Of a stretch of DNA of 64,000 nt, positions 1-8,409 are shown piece after piece. The translations under genes were made by a program, and so were the position numbers. This DNA comes from DATLGB01 sp038318085 (GTDB lineage Bacteria; Actinomycetota; Thermoleophilia; Solirubrobacterales; Solirubrobacteraceae). The notes below the pieces were generated by a model. The model was not told where the DNA came from. It saw only the letters and a program-made list of their open reading frames with translations, and searched no databases. Every line of letters begins with the position of its first letter. Position 1 is the first letter of the stretch. The stretch lies in NCBI GenBank assembly GCA_038318085.1, contig JBBQBV010000001.1:15851-79850 (forward strand), in the 5' to 3' direction.

Positions 1-1
1 C

Positions 2-652
2 TGCATGGACCGGGCCGGCCTGGTCGGCGACGACGGCCCGACGCACCACGGCGTCTTCGACATCCCCTACCTGCGCTGCCTGCCGAACATCACGCTGATG
101 GCGCCGCGGGACGAGGCCATGCTGCTGCGGATGCTGCGGACGGGCCTGACCATCGGCGGGCCCTCCGCCATCCGCTACCCGCGCGGGGTCGCGCTGGGCG
201 TCGAACTCCCCGCCGACCCCGAGCCGCTCGAGCTCGGCACCGGCGAGATCCTGCGCGAGGGCGAGCGGGTCGCCGTCGTGGCCTACGGCGCCGGCGTGGG
301 CCAGGCGCTCGGTGCCGCCGAGCTGCTCTCCGCCAACGGCCTCGAGGTCACCGTCGTCGACGCGCGCTTCGCCAAGCCGCTCGACGCCGCGCTGCTCGAG
401 AGGCTGGCGGCCGACCACGAGCTGCTCGTGACGATCGAGGAGGGCGTGCTGACCGGCGGCTTCGGCACCGGCGTCTGGGAGACGCTCAACGAGCGCGGCA
501 TCGTCCCGCGCATGCTGCGCCTCGGCCTGCCGGACCGCTACGTGACGCACGGTGCCCCGGCGCTGCTGCACGCCGAGGTCGGCTTCACACCCGCGGCCAT
601 CGCCGAGCGCATCGAGGCCGCCGTGCTCGACCCGCGCTCGACACTCGTCTAA
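2..652 (+). CDS. dxs: 1-deoxy-D-xylulose-5-phosphate synthase, C-terminal part (cut by window edge)
   Basis: This is the C-terminal part of DXS, the thiamine-diphosphate enzyme that joins pyruvate and glyceraldehyde-3-phosphate in the first step of the MEP isoprenoid pathway in the cytoplasm. The reading frame is open at the left edge, so the start lies outside the window. What is visible is the end of the transketolase-type pyrimidine-binding domain (DRAGLVGDDGPTHHG, with the family histidines) followed by the transketolase C-terminal domain (VVAYGAGVGQAL, TIEEGVLTGGFG). About 215 of the usual 620-640 residues are present. The TAA stop overlaps the left arm of a 17-bp perfect inverted repeat. 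No frameshift is seen. Identification is secure. Confidence 0.95.
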   Translation, partial: CMDRAGLVGDDGPTHHGVFDIPYLRCLPNITLMAPRDEAMLLRMLRTGLTIGGPSAIRYPRGVALGVELPADPEPLELGTGEILREGERVAVVAYGAGVGQALGAAELLSANGLEVTVVDARFAKPLDAALLERLAADHELLVTIEEGVLTGGFGTGVWETLNERGIVPRMLRLGLPDRYVTHGAPALLHAEVGFTPAAIAERIEAAVLDPRSTLV

Positions 653-711
653 CCTGGATCCACCGATCCCGGCAGCGCCATGACACCACCGATCATCGGT
701 GGATCCAGGTT
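651..711. repeat. 17-bp perfect inverted repeat at the dxs stop
   Basis: The arms are 651-667 and 695-711, 17 nt each and exactly complementary, with a 27-nt spacer. The left arm contains the last two bases of the dxs stop codon. Inside the right half lies a second, tighter palindrome at 686-702 (CCACCGAT, 1-nt spacer, ATCGGTGG), so CCACCGAT occurs twice directly and once inverted. There is no U-tract, so it is either a factor-assisted terminator hairpin or an operator for the gene that follows. The sequence alone does not decide between them. Confidence 0.75.
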
Positions 712-752
712 CAACCCCTCAACGGGCGGCCGCGTCCGGCCGATGGACCTCT

Positions 753-1985
753 ATGGACGAACCGGCGACCGAGATCCCGATCGCCTCCGCGGCGGCGTGG
801 GCGCCCCACGCGGCGCCCCTGATGCAGGCCGAGGGCCGGACCGTCATCCCCGAGAACCCGGAGTTCGGCACGGCGAGCACGAACCGGACCGCGCCGGCCG
901 ACATCCCGGGCGCGCACGGGTCGATCGCCGCGGTCAACCCGCCGATCGACCGGCTCGCCGCCCTGCGCGACCTCGCCCGCAAGCTGCGCGCGTCCCCCGA
1001 CGGCGAGGACACCCTGCAGCAGGTCATCGACGAGGCCTGCCGCTGCACCCGCTCCGACGCGGGCATGCTCACCCTCTCGGCGCCGCTCTCGCGCCAGTTC
1101 GTGTCCGGCTCCGCCCTCGGCGCCGGGCCCTACATCTCCGTCCCGTTGCGCGCAGGCGGCCCGACCTTCGGGGAGATCGTGCTCACCCGCCTGGCCGAGG
1201 GCGCCGAGTACGAGACGGAGGACGAGACGTTCGGCGAGCTGATCGCCGAGTACGTCGCCAAGGCGATCTCCACGCTGCGCTCGGGCACCGTGCTCAGCCA
1301 GGAGGAGCAGGACTTCATCGACCGCGTCACCGAGGAGCTGCGCTCGCCGCTGGCGGGCACCGTCAGCACGCTCGGGGTCGCGGTGGTCGCCGAGGGCCTC
1401 GCGCAGGACACGCGCCAGTACCTGCGCACCGCCCTCGCCGACAGCCGGCGCCTGCTGGGAACGGTCGACAGCCTGATGCTGCTCGCGCATCTGCGCCCGC
1501 CGCAGCTGCGCGACATGGAGGCCATCCCGGTCGGGCCGTGGCTCGAGCGCGCGGTCTCAGAGCACCACGCCATGGCCGAGGACCGCGGTGTCAGCGTCAA
1601 CTATCGGCCCGCGCCGGAGGCCTACGTCCTGCAGGGCGTCGCGGCGCAGCTCGATCAGGTGGCCGGCGAGCTGATCGCCAACGCGATCAAGTTCACCGAG
1701 TCCGGTGGGCGCGTCGACGTCACGGCCGGCCTCTTCGAGGGCGCCGTGAAGGTGTCGGTGCGCGACACCGGCATCGGCTTCGACAACGCCGAGGCGGCCC
1801 GGGTGACGGACGCGTTCGCGCGTGCGGCCACCGCCGAGTCGGCCCGCATCCCCGGTCTCGGTCTCGGCCTCTTTCTCTGCAACCGGATCGTGGAGAACCA
1901 CGGCGGCCGCCTCTGGCTGGACTCCGTGCGCGACGAGGGCACGCACGCCCACGTGTCGCTGCCGCCGCGCCCGCCCGGCGTGTAG
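753..1985 (+). CDS. GAF sensor protein with histidine-kinase ATPase domain but no phospho-acceptor histidine
   Basis: The protein has an N-terminal disordered stretch, a GAF-like domain (about residues 50-180), an H-box-like helix and a clear HATPase_c domain with N box ELIANAIKF, G1 DTGIGF and G2 GLGLGLFLC. No membrane segment is seen, so it is probably cytoplasmic. The H box reads TEELRSPLAG where kinases have HELR[ST]PL, so glutamate replaces the phospho-acceptor histidine (codon 1332-1334). It may therefore be a pseudokinase, an ATP-binding regulator, or a kinase with another acceptor. The start is uncertain: ATG 753 is chosen, but GTG 699 (inside the inverted repeat) is also in frame. 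No response regulator adjoins it. Confidence 0.8.
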   Translation: MDEPATEIPIASAAAWAPHAAPLMQAEGRTVIPENPEFGTASTNRTAPADIPGAHGSIAAVNPPIDRLAALRDLARKLRASPDGEDTLQQVIDEACRCTRSDAGMLTLSAPLSRQFVSGSALGAGPYISVPLRAGGPTFGEIVLTRLAEGAEYETEDETFGELIAEYVAKAISTLRSGTVLSQEEQDFIDRVTEELRSPLAGTVSTLGVAVVAEGLAQDTRQYLRTALADSRRLLGTVDSLMLLAHLRPPQLRDMEAIPVGPWLERAVSEHHAMAEDRGVSVNYRPAPEAYVLQGVAAQLDQVAGELIANAIKFTESGGRVDVTAGLFEGAVKVSVRDTGIGFDNAEAARVTDAFARAATAESARIPGLGLGLFLCNRIVENHGGRLWLDSVRDEGTHAHVSLPPRPPGV

Positions 1986-2005
1986 GGGGTACACAGCAGG
2001 TCGTT

Positions 2006-2043
2006 CGTGCATTTAACCCCCAGGAAGGGGGGGAAGATGCACG
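2006..2043 (+). other. stable hairpin between the kinase gene and tlyA
   Basis: The arms CGTGCAT (2006-2012) and ATGCACG (2037-2043) are exactly complementary. Inside them TT pairs with AA, and CCCCC (2017-2021) pairs with GGGGG (2027-2031) around a 5-nt loop AGGAA. No U-tract follows. It lies in the 152-nt gap 1986-2137, which otherwise holds only the probable -10 of tlyA (TACCGT, 2122-2127). It could be a terminator for the kinase gene or a structured leader. Confidence 0.55.
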
Positions 2044-2137
2044 GGGTCCCGGTCCTGCTCCGGGGTCGCAGCGCTCGCCGGTGCGGGCGGGGGGCGCGCT
2101 GTGGGCCGGCGCACAGCGGGCTACCGTTCCACGCCTC

Positions 2138-2929
2138 GTGCCCCGGGTCCGCCTCGACTCCCTGCTCGCCGAGCGCGGCCTGTTTGACTCGCGCACGCGC
2201 GCGGCCGCGGCGGTGCTCGCCGGCGACGTGATGCTGCTGCCCGGTCGCCGGCGCGCCGACAAGCCCGGGCAGCTGGTGGGGGATGACGTCGAGCTCGAGG
2301 TCGCCCAAGGCCCGCCCTACGTCTCGCGCGGCGGGATCAAGCTCGCCAACGCGCTTGACGCGCTCGGCCTGGAGGTGGGCGGGCGCCTGGCGCTCGACGT
2401 CGGCGCCTCCACCGGCGGCTTCACCGACTGCCTGCTGCAGCGTGGCGCCGAGCACGTCGTGGCGGTCGACGTCGCCTACGGGGAGCTGCACTTCAGGCTG
2501 CGCGGCGACGAGCGGGTCACGGTCGTCGAGCGGGTCAACGCCCGCGCGCTGGCGCCAGAGCAGCTGCCCTACCGGCCCGACCTCGTGGCCGCCGACGTGT
2601 CCTTCATCTCCCTCGCCAAGATCCTGCCGGCCGTGCTGGGCTGCGTCGCCGAGGCCTACGACGCGCTGGTTATGGTCAAGCCGCAGTTCGAGGTCGGCCG
2701 CGGGCGCATCGCCAAGGGCGGCGTCGTGCACGACGCCCAGCTGCGGCGCGAGGTGCTCGCAGACGTCGCGCGCGCCGCGGAGGGCCTGGGGGCGACGGTC
2801 ATGGGCTTTGCGTCCTCTGGGCTGCCGGGCCCGAAGGGCAACCGCGAGACGTTCGCCTGGTTGGCAGAGGCGGGCCGCCCCGGGGCCGTCGGAGATCTCC
2901 AGGCGGCCGTCGCCGGAGTCGACGCATGA
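2138..2929 (+). CDS. tlyA: TlyA-family rRNA 2'-O-methyltransferase
   Basis: TlyA uses S-adenosylmethionine to 2'-O-methylate cytidines in 16S/23S rRNA; in mycobacteria its loss gives capreomycin resistance. The 263-residue product has an N-terminal S4 RNA-binding domain (RLDSLLAERGLFDSRTRA, residues about 4-60) and a Rossmann methyltransferase domain of the FtsJ class (LALDVGASTGGFTDCLLQRG as the SAM-binding loop, then VAVDVAYGELH and VAADVSFISL). Length matches the family. GTG 2138 is chosen because it sits just before the S4 domain and has TACCGT 10 nt upstream. The frame is open much further upstream, but that extension is the kinase gene read out of frame. The stop overlaps the nadK start as ATGA. 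Confidence 0.95.
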   Translation: MPRVRLDSLLAERGLFDSRTRAAAAVLAGDVMLLPGRRRADKPGQLVGDDVELEVAQGPPYVSRGGIKLANALDALGLEVGGRLALDVGASTGGFTDCLLQRGAEHVVAVDVAYGELHFRLRGDERVTVVERVNARALAPEQLPYRPDLVAADVSFISLAKILPAVLGCVAEAYDALVMVKPQFEVGRGRIAKGGVVHDAQLRREVLADVARAAEGLGATVMGFASSGLPGPKGNRETFAWLAEAGRPGAVGDLQAAVAGVDA

Positions 2930-3768
2930 GGGCGACCGTGCTGACCCGTCGCGGCGGGCGGGACCTCAGCGAGGCCGTGGGCATCCTGCTCGAGGTGGCG
3001 CGCGAGAAGGCCGTGACCCTGTGCGTGAGCGCCGAGGAGGCTGCCAAGCACGGCCTCGGGAGCGAGCCGGGGATCGAGGTCTGCCCGATCAGCCTGGAGG
3101 TCGACCTCTGCATCGTCCTGGGCGGCGACGGGACGATCCTCAGCGCGCTGCGCGCGTACGCGGGCACCCAGGTCGCGGTGTTCGCGGTCAACTTCGGCGA
3201 GGTCGGCTTCCTCGCGACGATGGACCCGAGCAACGTCCGCGAGGGTCTCGGGCGGGCCTTCGGCGGCGCGTTTGAGACGATGACGCTGCCGTCGATCACC
3301 GTGGGCCTACCTGACGGCCGCTGGACCGCCTTCAACGACATCTCCGTGCACCGGCAGCCGGGCAACCGGGTCGCCGACCTCGCTTACGGCGTCGGCGGCG
3401 AGGAGATCGGGCGGGTTCGCTGCGACGGGATCGTCGTCTCCACGCCCGCCGGCTCCACGGGCTACAACCTCGCCAACGGCGGCCCGGTGCTGGCCTGGGG
3501 CGTCGAGGGCTTCGTCGTCTCCTTCATCGCGCCGCACAGCTTCACGGCCCGGGCGCTGGTGGTCGCGCCCGACGACGCGCTGACGATCAGCAACGCCTCG
3601 ACCGAGGACGACGCCGAGGTCCATGTCGACGGTCGGCCGGCGCTCACCCTGCCGGCGACGCAGGACATCACGGTGCGCTTCGGCGAGCCGGTGGCGCTGC
3701 TCGCGCAGCTGCCAGGGGCGAGCTTCTATCACCGCCTGCGGGAGCGCTTCGGGCGTCTCGCGCGCTGA
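2926..3768 (+). CDS. nadK: NAD kinase
   Basis: It phosphorylates NAD to NADP using ATP or polyphosphate, supplying cellular NADP. The 280-residue protein has the signature GGDGT at residues 66-70, the glycine-rich segment VNFGEVGFLA, and the NAD-binding loop TPAGSTGYNLANGGP. The usual NE motif reads ND here (FNDISV). The start ATG overlaps the tlyA stop (ATGA), so the two are translationally coupled; tlyA-nadK-recN is a common gram-positive and actinobacterial order. No unusual feature otherwise. Confidence 0.96.
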   Translation: MRATVLTRRGGRDLSEAVGILLEVAREKAVTLCVSAEEAAKHGLGSEPGIEVCPISLEVDLCIVLGGDGTILSALRAYAGTQVAVFAVNFGEVGFLATMDPSNVREGLGRAFGGAFETMTLPSITVGLPDGRWTAFNDISVHRQPGNRVADLAYGVGGEEIGRVRCDGIVVSTPAGSTGYNLANGGPVLAWGVEGFVVSFIAPHSFTARALVVAPDDALTISNASTEDDAEVHVDGRPALTLPATQDITVRFGEPVALLAQLPGASFYHRLRERFGRLAR

Positions 3769-3802
3769 TCGTTCCGTCTGGCGCGGTTGGTAGACCCCGA
3801 AC

Positions 3803-5473
3803 GTGCTGTTCGAGCTGCGCGTCGAGAACCTGCTGCTGATCGAGCGGGCCGAGCTGCGCCTCGGCCCGGGTTTGAACGTGCTGACGGGGGAGACCGGGGC
3901 GGGCAAGACGGTGCTCGCCCACGCCCTCGATCTCCTGCTCGGCGGCAGGCCGCGGCCCGGCATCGTGCGGCCGGGAGCGCCGGAGGCCTACGTCGAGGGG
4001 GTCTTCGACGTGCCCGCCGGGCTGCGCCCGCTGCTGGCGGACCGGCTGCCCGACGACGCGCAGGAGCTCGTGCTGGCACGGCGCGTCACCGCCGAGGGCC
4101 GCACGCGCGCCTACCTGGGTGGGCGCTCGGCCACGGCGGCGGACCTGCGCGACGTCGGCGGCGCGCTGCTGTCCTTCTACGGGCAGCACGAGCACCGCCG
4201 GCTGACGCTGGCCTCCGCCCAGCTGGAGATCCTGGACGGCTTCTGCGGTCCCGAGCACGCCGCCCGGCGCACGGCCTTCGCAGCCGCCTACGCGGCGGAG
4301 CGCGCGCTGGCGGCGTCGCTTGCGGAGCTCGAGGAGCGCGCGGGCGCGCGCGATCGAGAGCTCGACCTGCTCGACTGGGAGCTGGGGGAGATCGACGAGG
4401 CGGCGCCGTCCGCTCAGGAGGAGGCCGCGCTGCTGGGCGAGCGTGAGCGGCTGCGCCATGCGGAGGCGCTGCGCGAGGCGGTCGGCGTGGCGCTGGCCGC
4501 GCTCGACGGCGACATGGAGGGCGATGGCGTGGGCGCCGTGGGGGCGCTGGCGGCGGCCGCGCGGGGCCTTGAGGCGCCGGTGGGCGTGGATCCGGAGCTC
4601 GACGCGCTCGGCGTGCGCCTCGGGGCGCTGGCGGTCGAGGCCGACGATCTCGCGGGCGAGCTGCGCCGTCACGGCGACGGCGTGGAGGCCCCGCCGGGCC
4701 GGCTGGACGCCGTCGAAGAGCGCCTCGCCCGGCTGGACCGGCTCAAGCGCAAGCACGGGGGGACGATCGAGGCCGTCCTGGCCTACGGCGAGCGGTGCCG
4801 GTCGCGGCGGGACCTGCTGGCGGGCGCCGACGAGGCGCTGGAGGCGGGCGTCACGCAGCTCGCCGGCGCGCGCGCCGAGCTGACGTCGCTGGCCGCCGGG
4901 CTGCGCGCCACGCGGCGCGCGGCCGGTGAGCGCCTCGCCGTCGCGGTCGTCGAGCGCCTGGCTGCCCTGTCAATGGAGGGCGCGACGTTCGAGGCGCGCG
5001 TCGCCGAGCGCGACGGCTTCGGCCCCATCGGCGGCGATGACGTCGAGTTCCTGATCGCGCCGAACCCAGGCGTGCCTGCCGCTCCGCTGCGCGAGATCGC
5101 CTCGGGCGGCGAGCTCTCGCGGGTCATGCTGGCGCTGATGAGCGTCGCCGCGGACGGGGCGGGCGCCCTCACCCTGGTCTTCGACGAGATCGACGCGGGC
5201 GTCGGGGGGCAGACCGCCCGTGCGGTGGGTGAGCGGCTGCGCGAGCTGGCGGACGGCCGCCAGGTCCTGTGCATCACCCACCTGCCCCAGATCGCCTCGC
5301 TGGCCGAGCACCACTTCCGGATCGCCAAGGACACCTCGGGCCCGACGGCCCGGACGACCGTCACGGCGCTGCCCCGCGGCGAGGTCGTGGGCGAGCTCGT
5401 CCGCATGCTGGGGGCGCAGGACGGCGACGTCGCGGCCCGCCGCCACGCCAAGGAGCTGCTGCGAGCGGCCTGA
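3803..5473 (+). CDS. recN: DNA repair protein RecN (SMC-like ATPase)
   Basis: RecN is an SMC-like ATPase acting early in double-strand-break repair with RecA. The 556-residue protein has Walker A GETGAGKT (residues 29-36), a long charged alpha-helical middle rich in Ala/Glu/Arg typical of the coiled coil, the ABC signature SGGELSRVMLAL and Walker B TLVFDEIDAG, followed by the H-loop CITHLPQIA. Length is normal. The GTG start at 3803 has TAGACC six nt upstream and no Shine-Dalgarno sequence, suggesting a leaderless transcript separate from tlyA-nadK. No LexA-type box was seen in front of it. Confidence 0.95.
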   Translation: MLFELRVENLLLIERAELRLGPGLNVLTGETGAGKTVLAHALDLLLGGRPRPGIVRPGAPEAYVEGVFDVPAGLRPLLADRLPDDAQELVLARRVTAEGRTRAYLGGRSATAADLRDVGGALLSFYGQHEHRRLTLASAQLEILDGFCGPEHAARRTAFAAAYAAERALAASLAELEERAGARDRELDLLDWELGEIDEAAPSAQEEAALLGERERLRHAEALREAVGVALAALDGDMEGDGVGAVGALAAAARGLEAPVGVDPELDALGVRLGALAVEADDLAGELRRHGDGVEAPPGRLDAVEERLARLDRLKRKHGGTIEAVLAYGERCRSRRDLLAGADEALEAGVTQLAGARAELTSLAAGLRATRRAAGERLAVAVVERLAALSMEGATFEARVAERDGFGPIGGDDVEFLIAPNPGVPAAPLREIASGGELSRVMLALMSVAADGAGALTLVFDEIDAGVGGQTARAVGERLRELADGRQVLCITHLPQIASLAEHHFRIAKDTSGPTARTTVTALPRGEVVGELVRMLGAQDGDVAARRHAKELLRAA

Positions 5474-5550
5474 CGCAAATCGCCCACCGTGCGGCGTGTG
5501 CGGCGGGTCTCGTCCGCGGCGCGGTCTAGAGTGGATACCAAGGAGAACCG

Positions 5551-7257
5551 ATGCCCGATCCTCGCCCCCGCACACGCTTCATCTTCGTCACCGGCGGCGT
5601 CGTCTCGTCGCTGGGCAAGGGGATCGCGGCCGCCTCGATCGGCCGGCTGCTGGTCGCTCGGGGCCTCAAGGTGGCCCTGCAGAAGTTCGATCCGTACATC
5701 AACGTGGACCCTGGCACGATGTCGCCGTTTCAGCACGGAGAGGTCTTCGTCACCGAGGACGGCGCGGAGGCCGACCTCGACCTCGGCCATTACGAGCGCT
5801 TCACGGACGCGAACACGTCCCGCGGCTCCAACGTCACGGCCGGCGCGATCTACAACTCGGTCATCCGCAAGGAGCGCCGGGGCGACTACCTCGGCGGCAC
5901 CGTCCAGGTGGTCCCGCACATCACGGACGAGATCAAGCAGCGCATCAAGCTGATCGCCGAGGCCCAGGAGGTCGACGTGGTGGTGACGGAGATCGGGGGC
6001 ACGGTGGGCGACATCGAGTCGCTGCCGATGCTCGAGGCGATCCGTCAGTTCCCGGTCGACGTCGGCCGCAACCGCTGCATGTTCGTCCACCTCACCCTCG
6101 TGCCCTACATCGGCCACGCCGGCGAGCTCAAGACCAAGCCGACCCAGCACTCGGTCAACGAGCTGCGCCGCATCGGCATCCAGCCTGACATGCTGATGGC
6201 CCGCTCCGAGGGCGGGCTCTCGCTCGAGATCCGCAAGAAGATAGCGCTGTTCGCCTCGCTGCCGGTCGAGTCGGTCATCTCGGCGCGCGACGTCGACAAC
6301 ATCTACAAGGTGCCGCTCGGCTTCCACGCCGAGGGCGTCGACGACACCATCCTCGAGCACTTCTCGCTGGAGGCTCCCGCGCCCGACCTCGAGGACTGGC
6401 AGCGCCTCGTGCGCTCGTCGACCGAGTCGGCCGCCCGGCCGCCCGTACGCATCGCGCTCGTCGGCAAGTACGTCCAGCTCGAGGACGCGTATCTGTCGGT
6501 CGTGGAGTCCCTGCGCCACTCGGGCTTTCATCACGGCTGCGGGATCCACATCGACTGGGTGGACTCCGAGTCGCTCGACGACGCCGAGGTCCGCGTCCGC
6601 CTTCAGCAGGCCGACGGCATCCTCATCCCCGGCGGCTTCGGCGTGCGCGGCATCGAGGGCAAGATCGCCGCGTCGCGCATCGCGCGTGACCTGCGGATCC
6701 CCTATCTCGGCGTGTGCCTGGGCATGCAGATGGCGGTGGCCGACTTCGCGCGCCACGTCGTCGGCATGGACGGGGCGAACTCGACCGAGTTCGACCCCGA
6801 GACGCCGTACCCGGTCATCGACCTCCTGCCCGAGCAGAAGGAGGTCGCCGACATGGGCGGCACCATGCGCCTGGGCGCGGACCCGATCAAGCTCCACGAG
6901 GGCACGCGGGCGCGCGAGATCTACGGCGAGGCCGTCATCTACGAGCGCCACCGCCATCGCTACGAGGTCAACAACTTCCTGCGCAAGCGGCTGGAGAACG
7001 CCGGCCTGGTCATCTCGGGCACCTCGCCGGACGAGCGCCTGGTGGAGATCATCGAGTTGGCCGACCACCCGTACTTCGTCGCCTCCCAGTACCACCCCGA
7101 GTTCAAGTCGCGCCCGCAGCGCCCGGCCCCGCTGTTTCGCGAGTTCGTCCGCGCCGCTCTGGAGTACCGGAACGGGCGGCCGGGCGAGGAGGAGCAGGAC
7201 GCGCCCGAGCTCACGGCCGAGTCGCTGCACGGGGCCGGCCGCTTCTCCCGCGAGTAG
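5551..7257 (+). CDS. pyrG: CTP synthase
   Basis: CTP synthase aminates UTP to CTP with ATP and glutamine. The 568-residue protein has an N-terminal synthetase domain (FVTGGVVSSLGKGI at about residues 13-26, KFDPYINVDPGTMSPFQHGE) and a C-terminal class-I glutamine amidotransferase domain whose nucleophile is Cys of CLGMQM (about residue 389), with the partner His-Glu in SQYHPEF. Unlike most neighbours it has a clear Shine-Dalgarno sequence, AAGGAG at 5540-5545, five nt before the ATG. TAGAGT at 5527-5532 could be its -10. Function is certain. Confidence 0.98.
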   Translation: MPDPRPRTRFIFVTGGVVSSLGKGIAAASIGRLLVARGLKVALQKFDPYINVDPGTMSPFQHGEVFVTEDGAEADLDLGHYERFTDANTSRGSNVTAGAIYNSVIRKERRGDYLGGTVQVVPHITDEIKQRIKLIAEAQEVDVVVTEIGGTVGDIESLPMLEAIRQFPVDVGRNRCMFVHLTLVPYIGHAGELKTKPTQHSVNELRRIGIQPDMLMARSEGGLSLEIRKKIALFASLPVESVISARDVDNIYKVPLGFHAEGVDDTILEHFSLEAPAPDLEDWQRLVRSSTESAARPPVRIALVGKYVQLEDAYLSVVESLRHSGFHHGCGIHIDWVDSESLDDAEVRVRLQQADGILIPGGFGVRGIEGKIAASRIARDLRIPYLGVCLGMQMAVADFARHVVGMDGANSTEFDPETPYPVIDLLPEQKEVADMGGTMRLGADPIKLHEGTRAREIYGEAVIYERHRHRYEVNNFLRKRLENAGLVISGTSPDERLVEIIELADHPYFVASQYHPEFKSRPQRPAPLFREFVRAALEYRNGRPGEEEQDAPELTAESLHGAGRFSRE

Positions 7258-7266
7258 CGAGCGCGC

Positions 7267-8409
7267 TTGCGCCCAGCCTCCGAGGCCGAGCGGGCCCGCC
7301 TGGGCGAGACCTTCGCCGCGCTGTGTCGCATCGCCAGCCCGTTCGGGCGCGAGAAGGCGTGCGCGGACGCGGTGCGCGCCGAGCTCGAGGGGATGGGCCT
7401 GGCCGTCGAGGAGGACGGCGCCGCCGCAGCCTCCGGCGCCGAGTGCGGCAACCTGCTGGCCCGCATCCCCGGACGCGGGGACCGGACGGTGCTGCTGTGC
7501 GCGCACGTCGACACGGTCGAGCCCGTCGCCGCGATCGAGCCGGTCATCCTCGACGGCGGCTGGGAGAACGCCAACGCCGGGATCCTCGGCGCCGACAACA
7601 AGGCCGCCGTCGCGGTCCTGCTCGAGCTCGCGCGCCGCTGCACGATCGAAGGCTCCCCGGTGGGCGTCGAGCTGCTCTTCACCGTCTCCGAGGAGAACGC
7701 CCTGGCCGGCGCGAAGGCGTTCGACGTCTCCCGTCTGCGCTCGCCCTACGGCTACGTCTTCGACCACGCGACCCCGATCGGCGAGGTCATCGTGGCCTCG
7801 CCGACGTACTTTCGCATCGGAGCGGAGTTCCTCGGCGCCGCCGCCCACGCCGGCATCCGCCCCGAGGCGGGTCGCAGCGCGATCCTGGCCGCGGTGCACG
7901 CGATCGAGCGCATGCCGCACGGCCGTCTCGACGCCGAGACCACCGCGAACGTCGGCTACCTGCACGCGGGCGTCCCGTCCGCGACCAACGTGGTCCCCGA
8001 GCGCTGCTCGCTGCTCGCCGAGACCCGCTCGCTGGACCCCGAGCGGGTCGAGGCGGTGGTCGCGGCGATGGTCGACGCCCTGCACGACGGCGCAGGGCAC
8101 GCCGAGTGCGACGTCGACGTCCTCGTCGAGAAGCTCTTCACCGGCTACCGGTTGAAGGCCTCAGAGCCCGCGGTGCTCGTCGCCGAGGCCGCGCTGCGCG
8201 CGTGCGGCTACGAGCCCCGGCGCGTCGTCACGGGCGGCGGCGCCGACGCCAACGCCTTGATGGCGGCCGGCCTTGAGTGCGTGAACCTCGCCAACGGGAC
8301 CGAGCGCAACCACCAGCCCGACGAGCGCGTCTCGGTCGGCGCGTTGGACGGCATGCTCGACGTCGCCCTCGCCCTGCTCGACGCGGTGGCAGAATCTGAT
8401 GGTGTATGA
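7267..8409 (+). CDS. M20 family metallopeptidase (PepT-like)
   Basis: A 380-residue dinuclear-zinc exopeptidase of the M20/M28 type, most like tripeptidase-T-related proteins. Visible zinc-site motifs are CAHVDTVEP, GILGADNKAAVAV and TVSEENALAGAK, with a second His in the dimerisation-domain part (AAAHAGIRPEAGRS) and a C-terminal GGGADANAL. No signal peptide is seen, so it is probably cytoplasmic and degrades small peptides or deacylates amino-acid derivatives; the substrate cannot be read from sequence. It begins with TTG nine bases after the pyrG stop and its TGA overlaps the start of the NUDIX gene (ATGA), so the two are likely co-translated. Confidence 0.85.
   Translation: MRPASEAERARLGETFAALCRIASPFGREKACADAVRAELEGMGLAVEEDGAAAASGAECGNLLARIPGRGDRTVLLCAHVDTVEPVAAIEPVILDGGWENANAGILGADNKAAVAVLLELARRCTIEGSPVGVELLFTVSEENALAGAKAFDVSRLRSPYGYVFDHATPIGEVIVASPTYFRIGAEFLGAAAHAGIRPEAGRSAILAAVHAIERMPHGRLDAETTANVGYLHAGVPSATNVVPERCSLLAETRSLDPERVEAVVAAMVDALHDGAGHAECDVDVLVEKLFTGYRLKASEPAVLVAEAALRACGYEPRRVVTGGGADANALMAAGLECVNLANGTERNHQPDERVSVGALDGMLDVALALLDAVAESDGV

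Noticed and set aside
2017..2033. G-rich run that might form a G-quadruplex
   Set aside because: Only one run of G is present and it pairs with the C run in a hairpin.
680..2929. A 749-residue open frame that ends as TlyA
   Set aside because: Only the part from 2138 has family features; the N-terminal part is the sensor gene read out of frame.
4783..8100. A 1105-residue open frame on the minus strand
   Set aside because: It is antisense to recN, pyrG and the M20 peptidase gene, low in family features and typical of GC-rich antisense frames.
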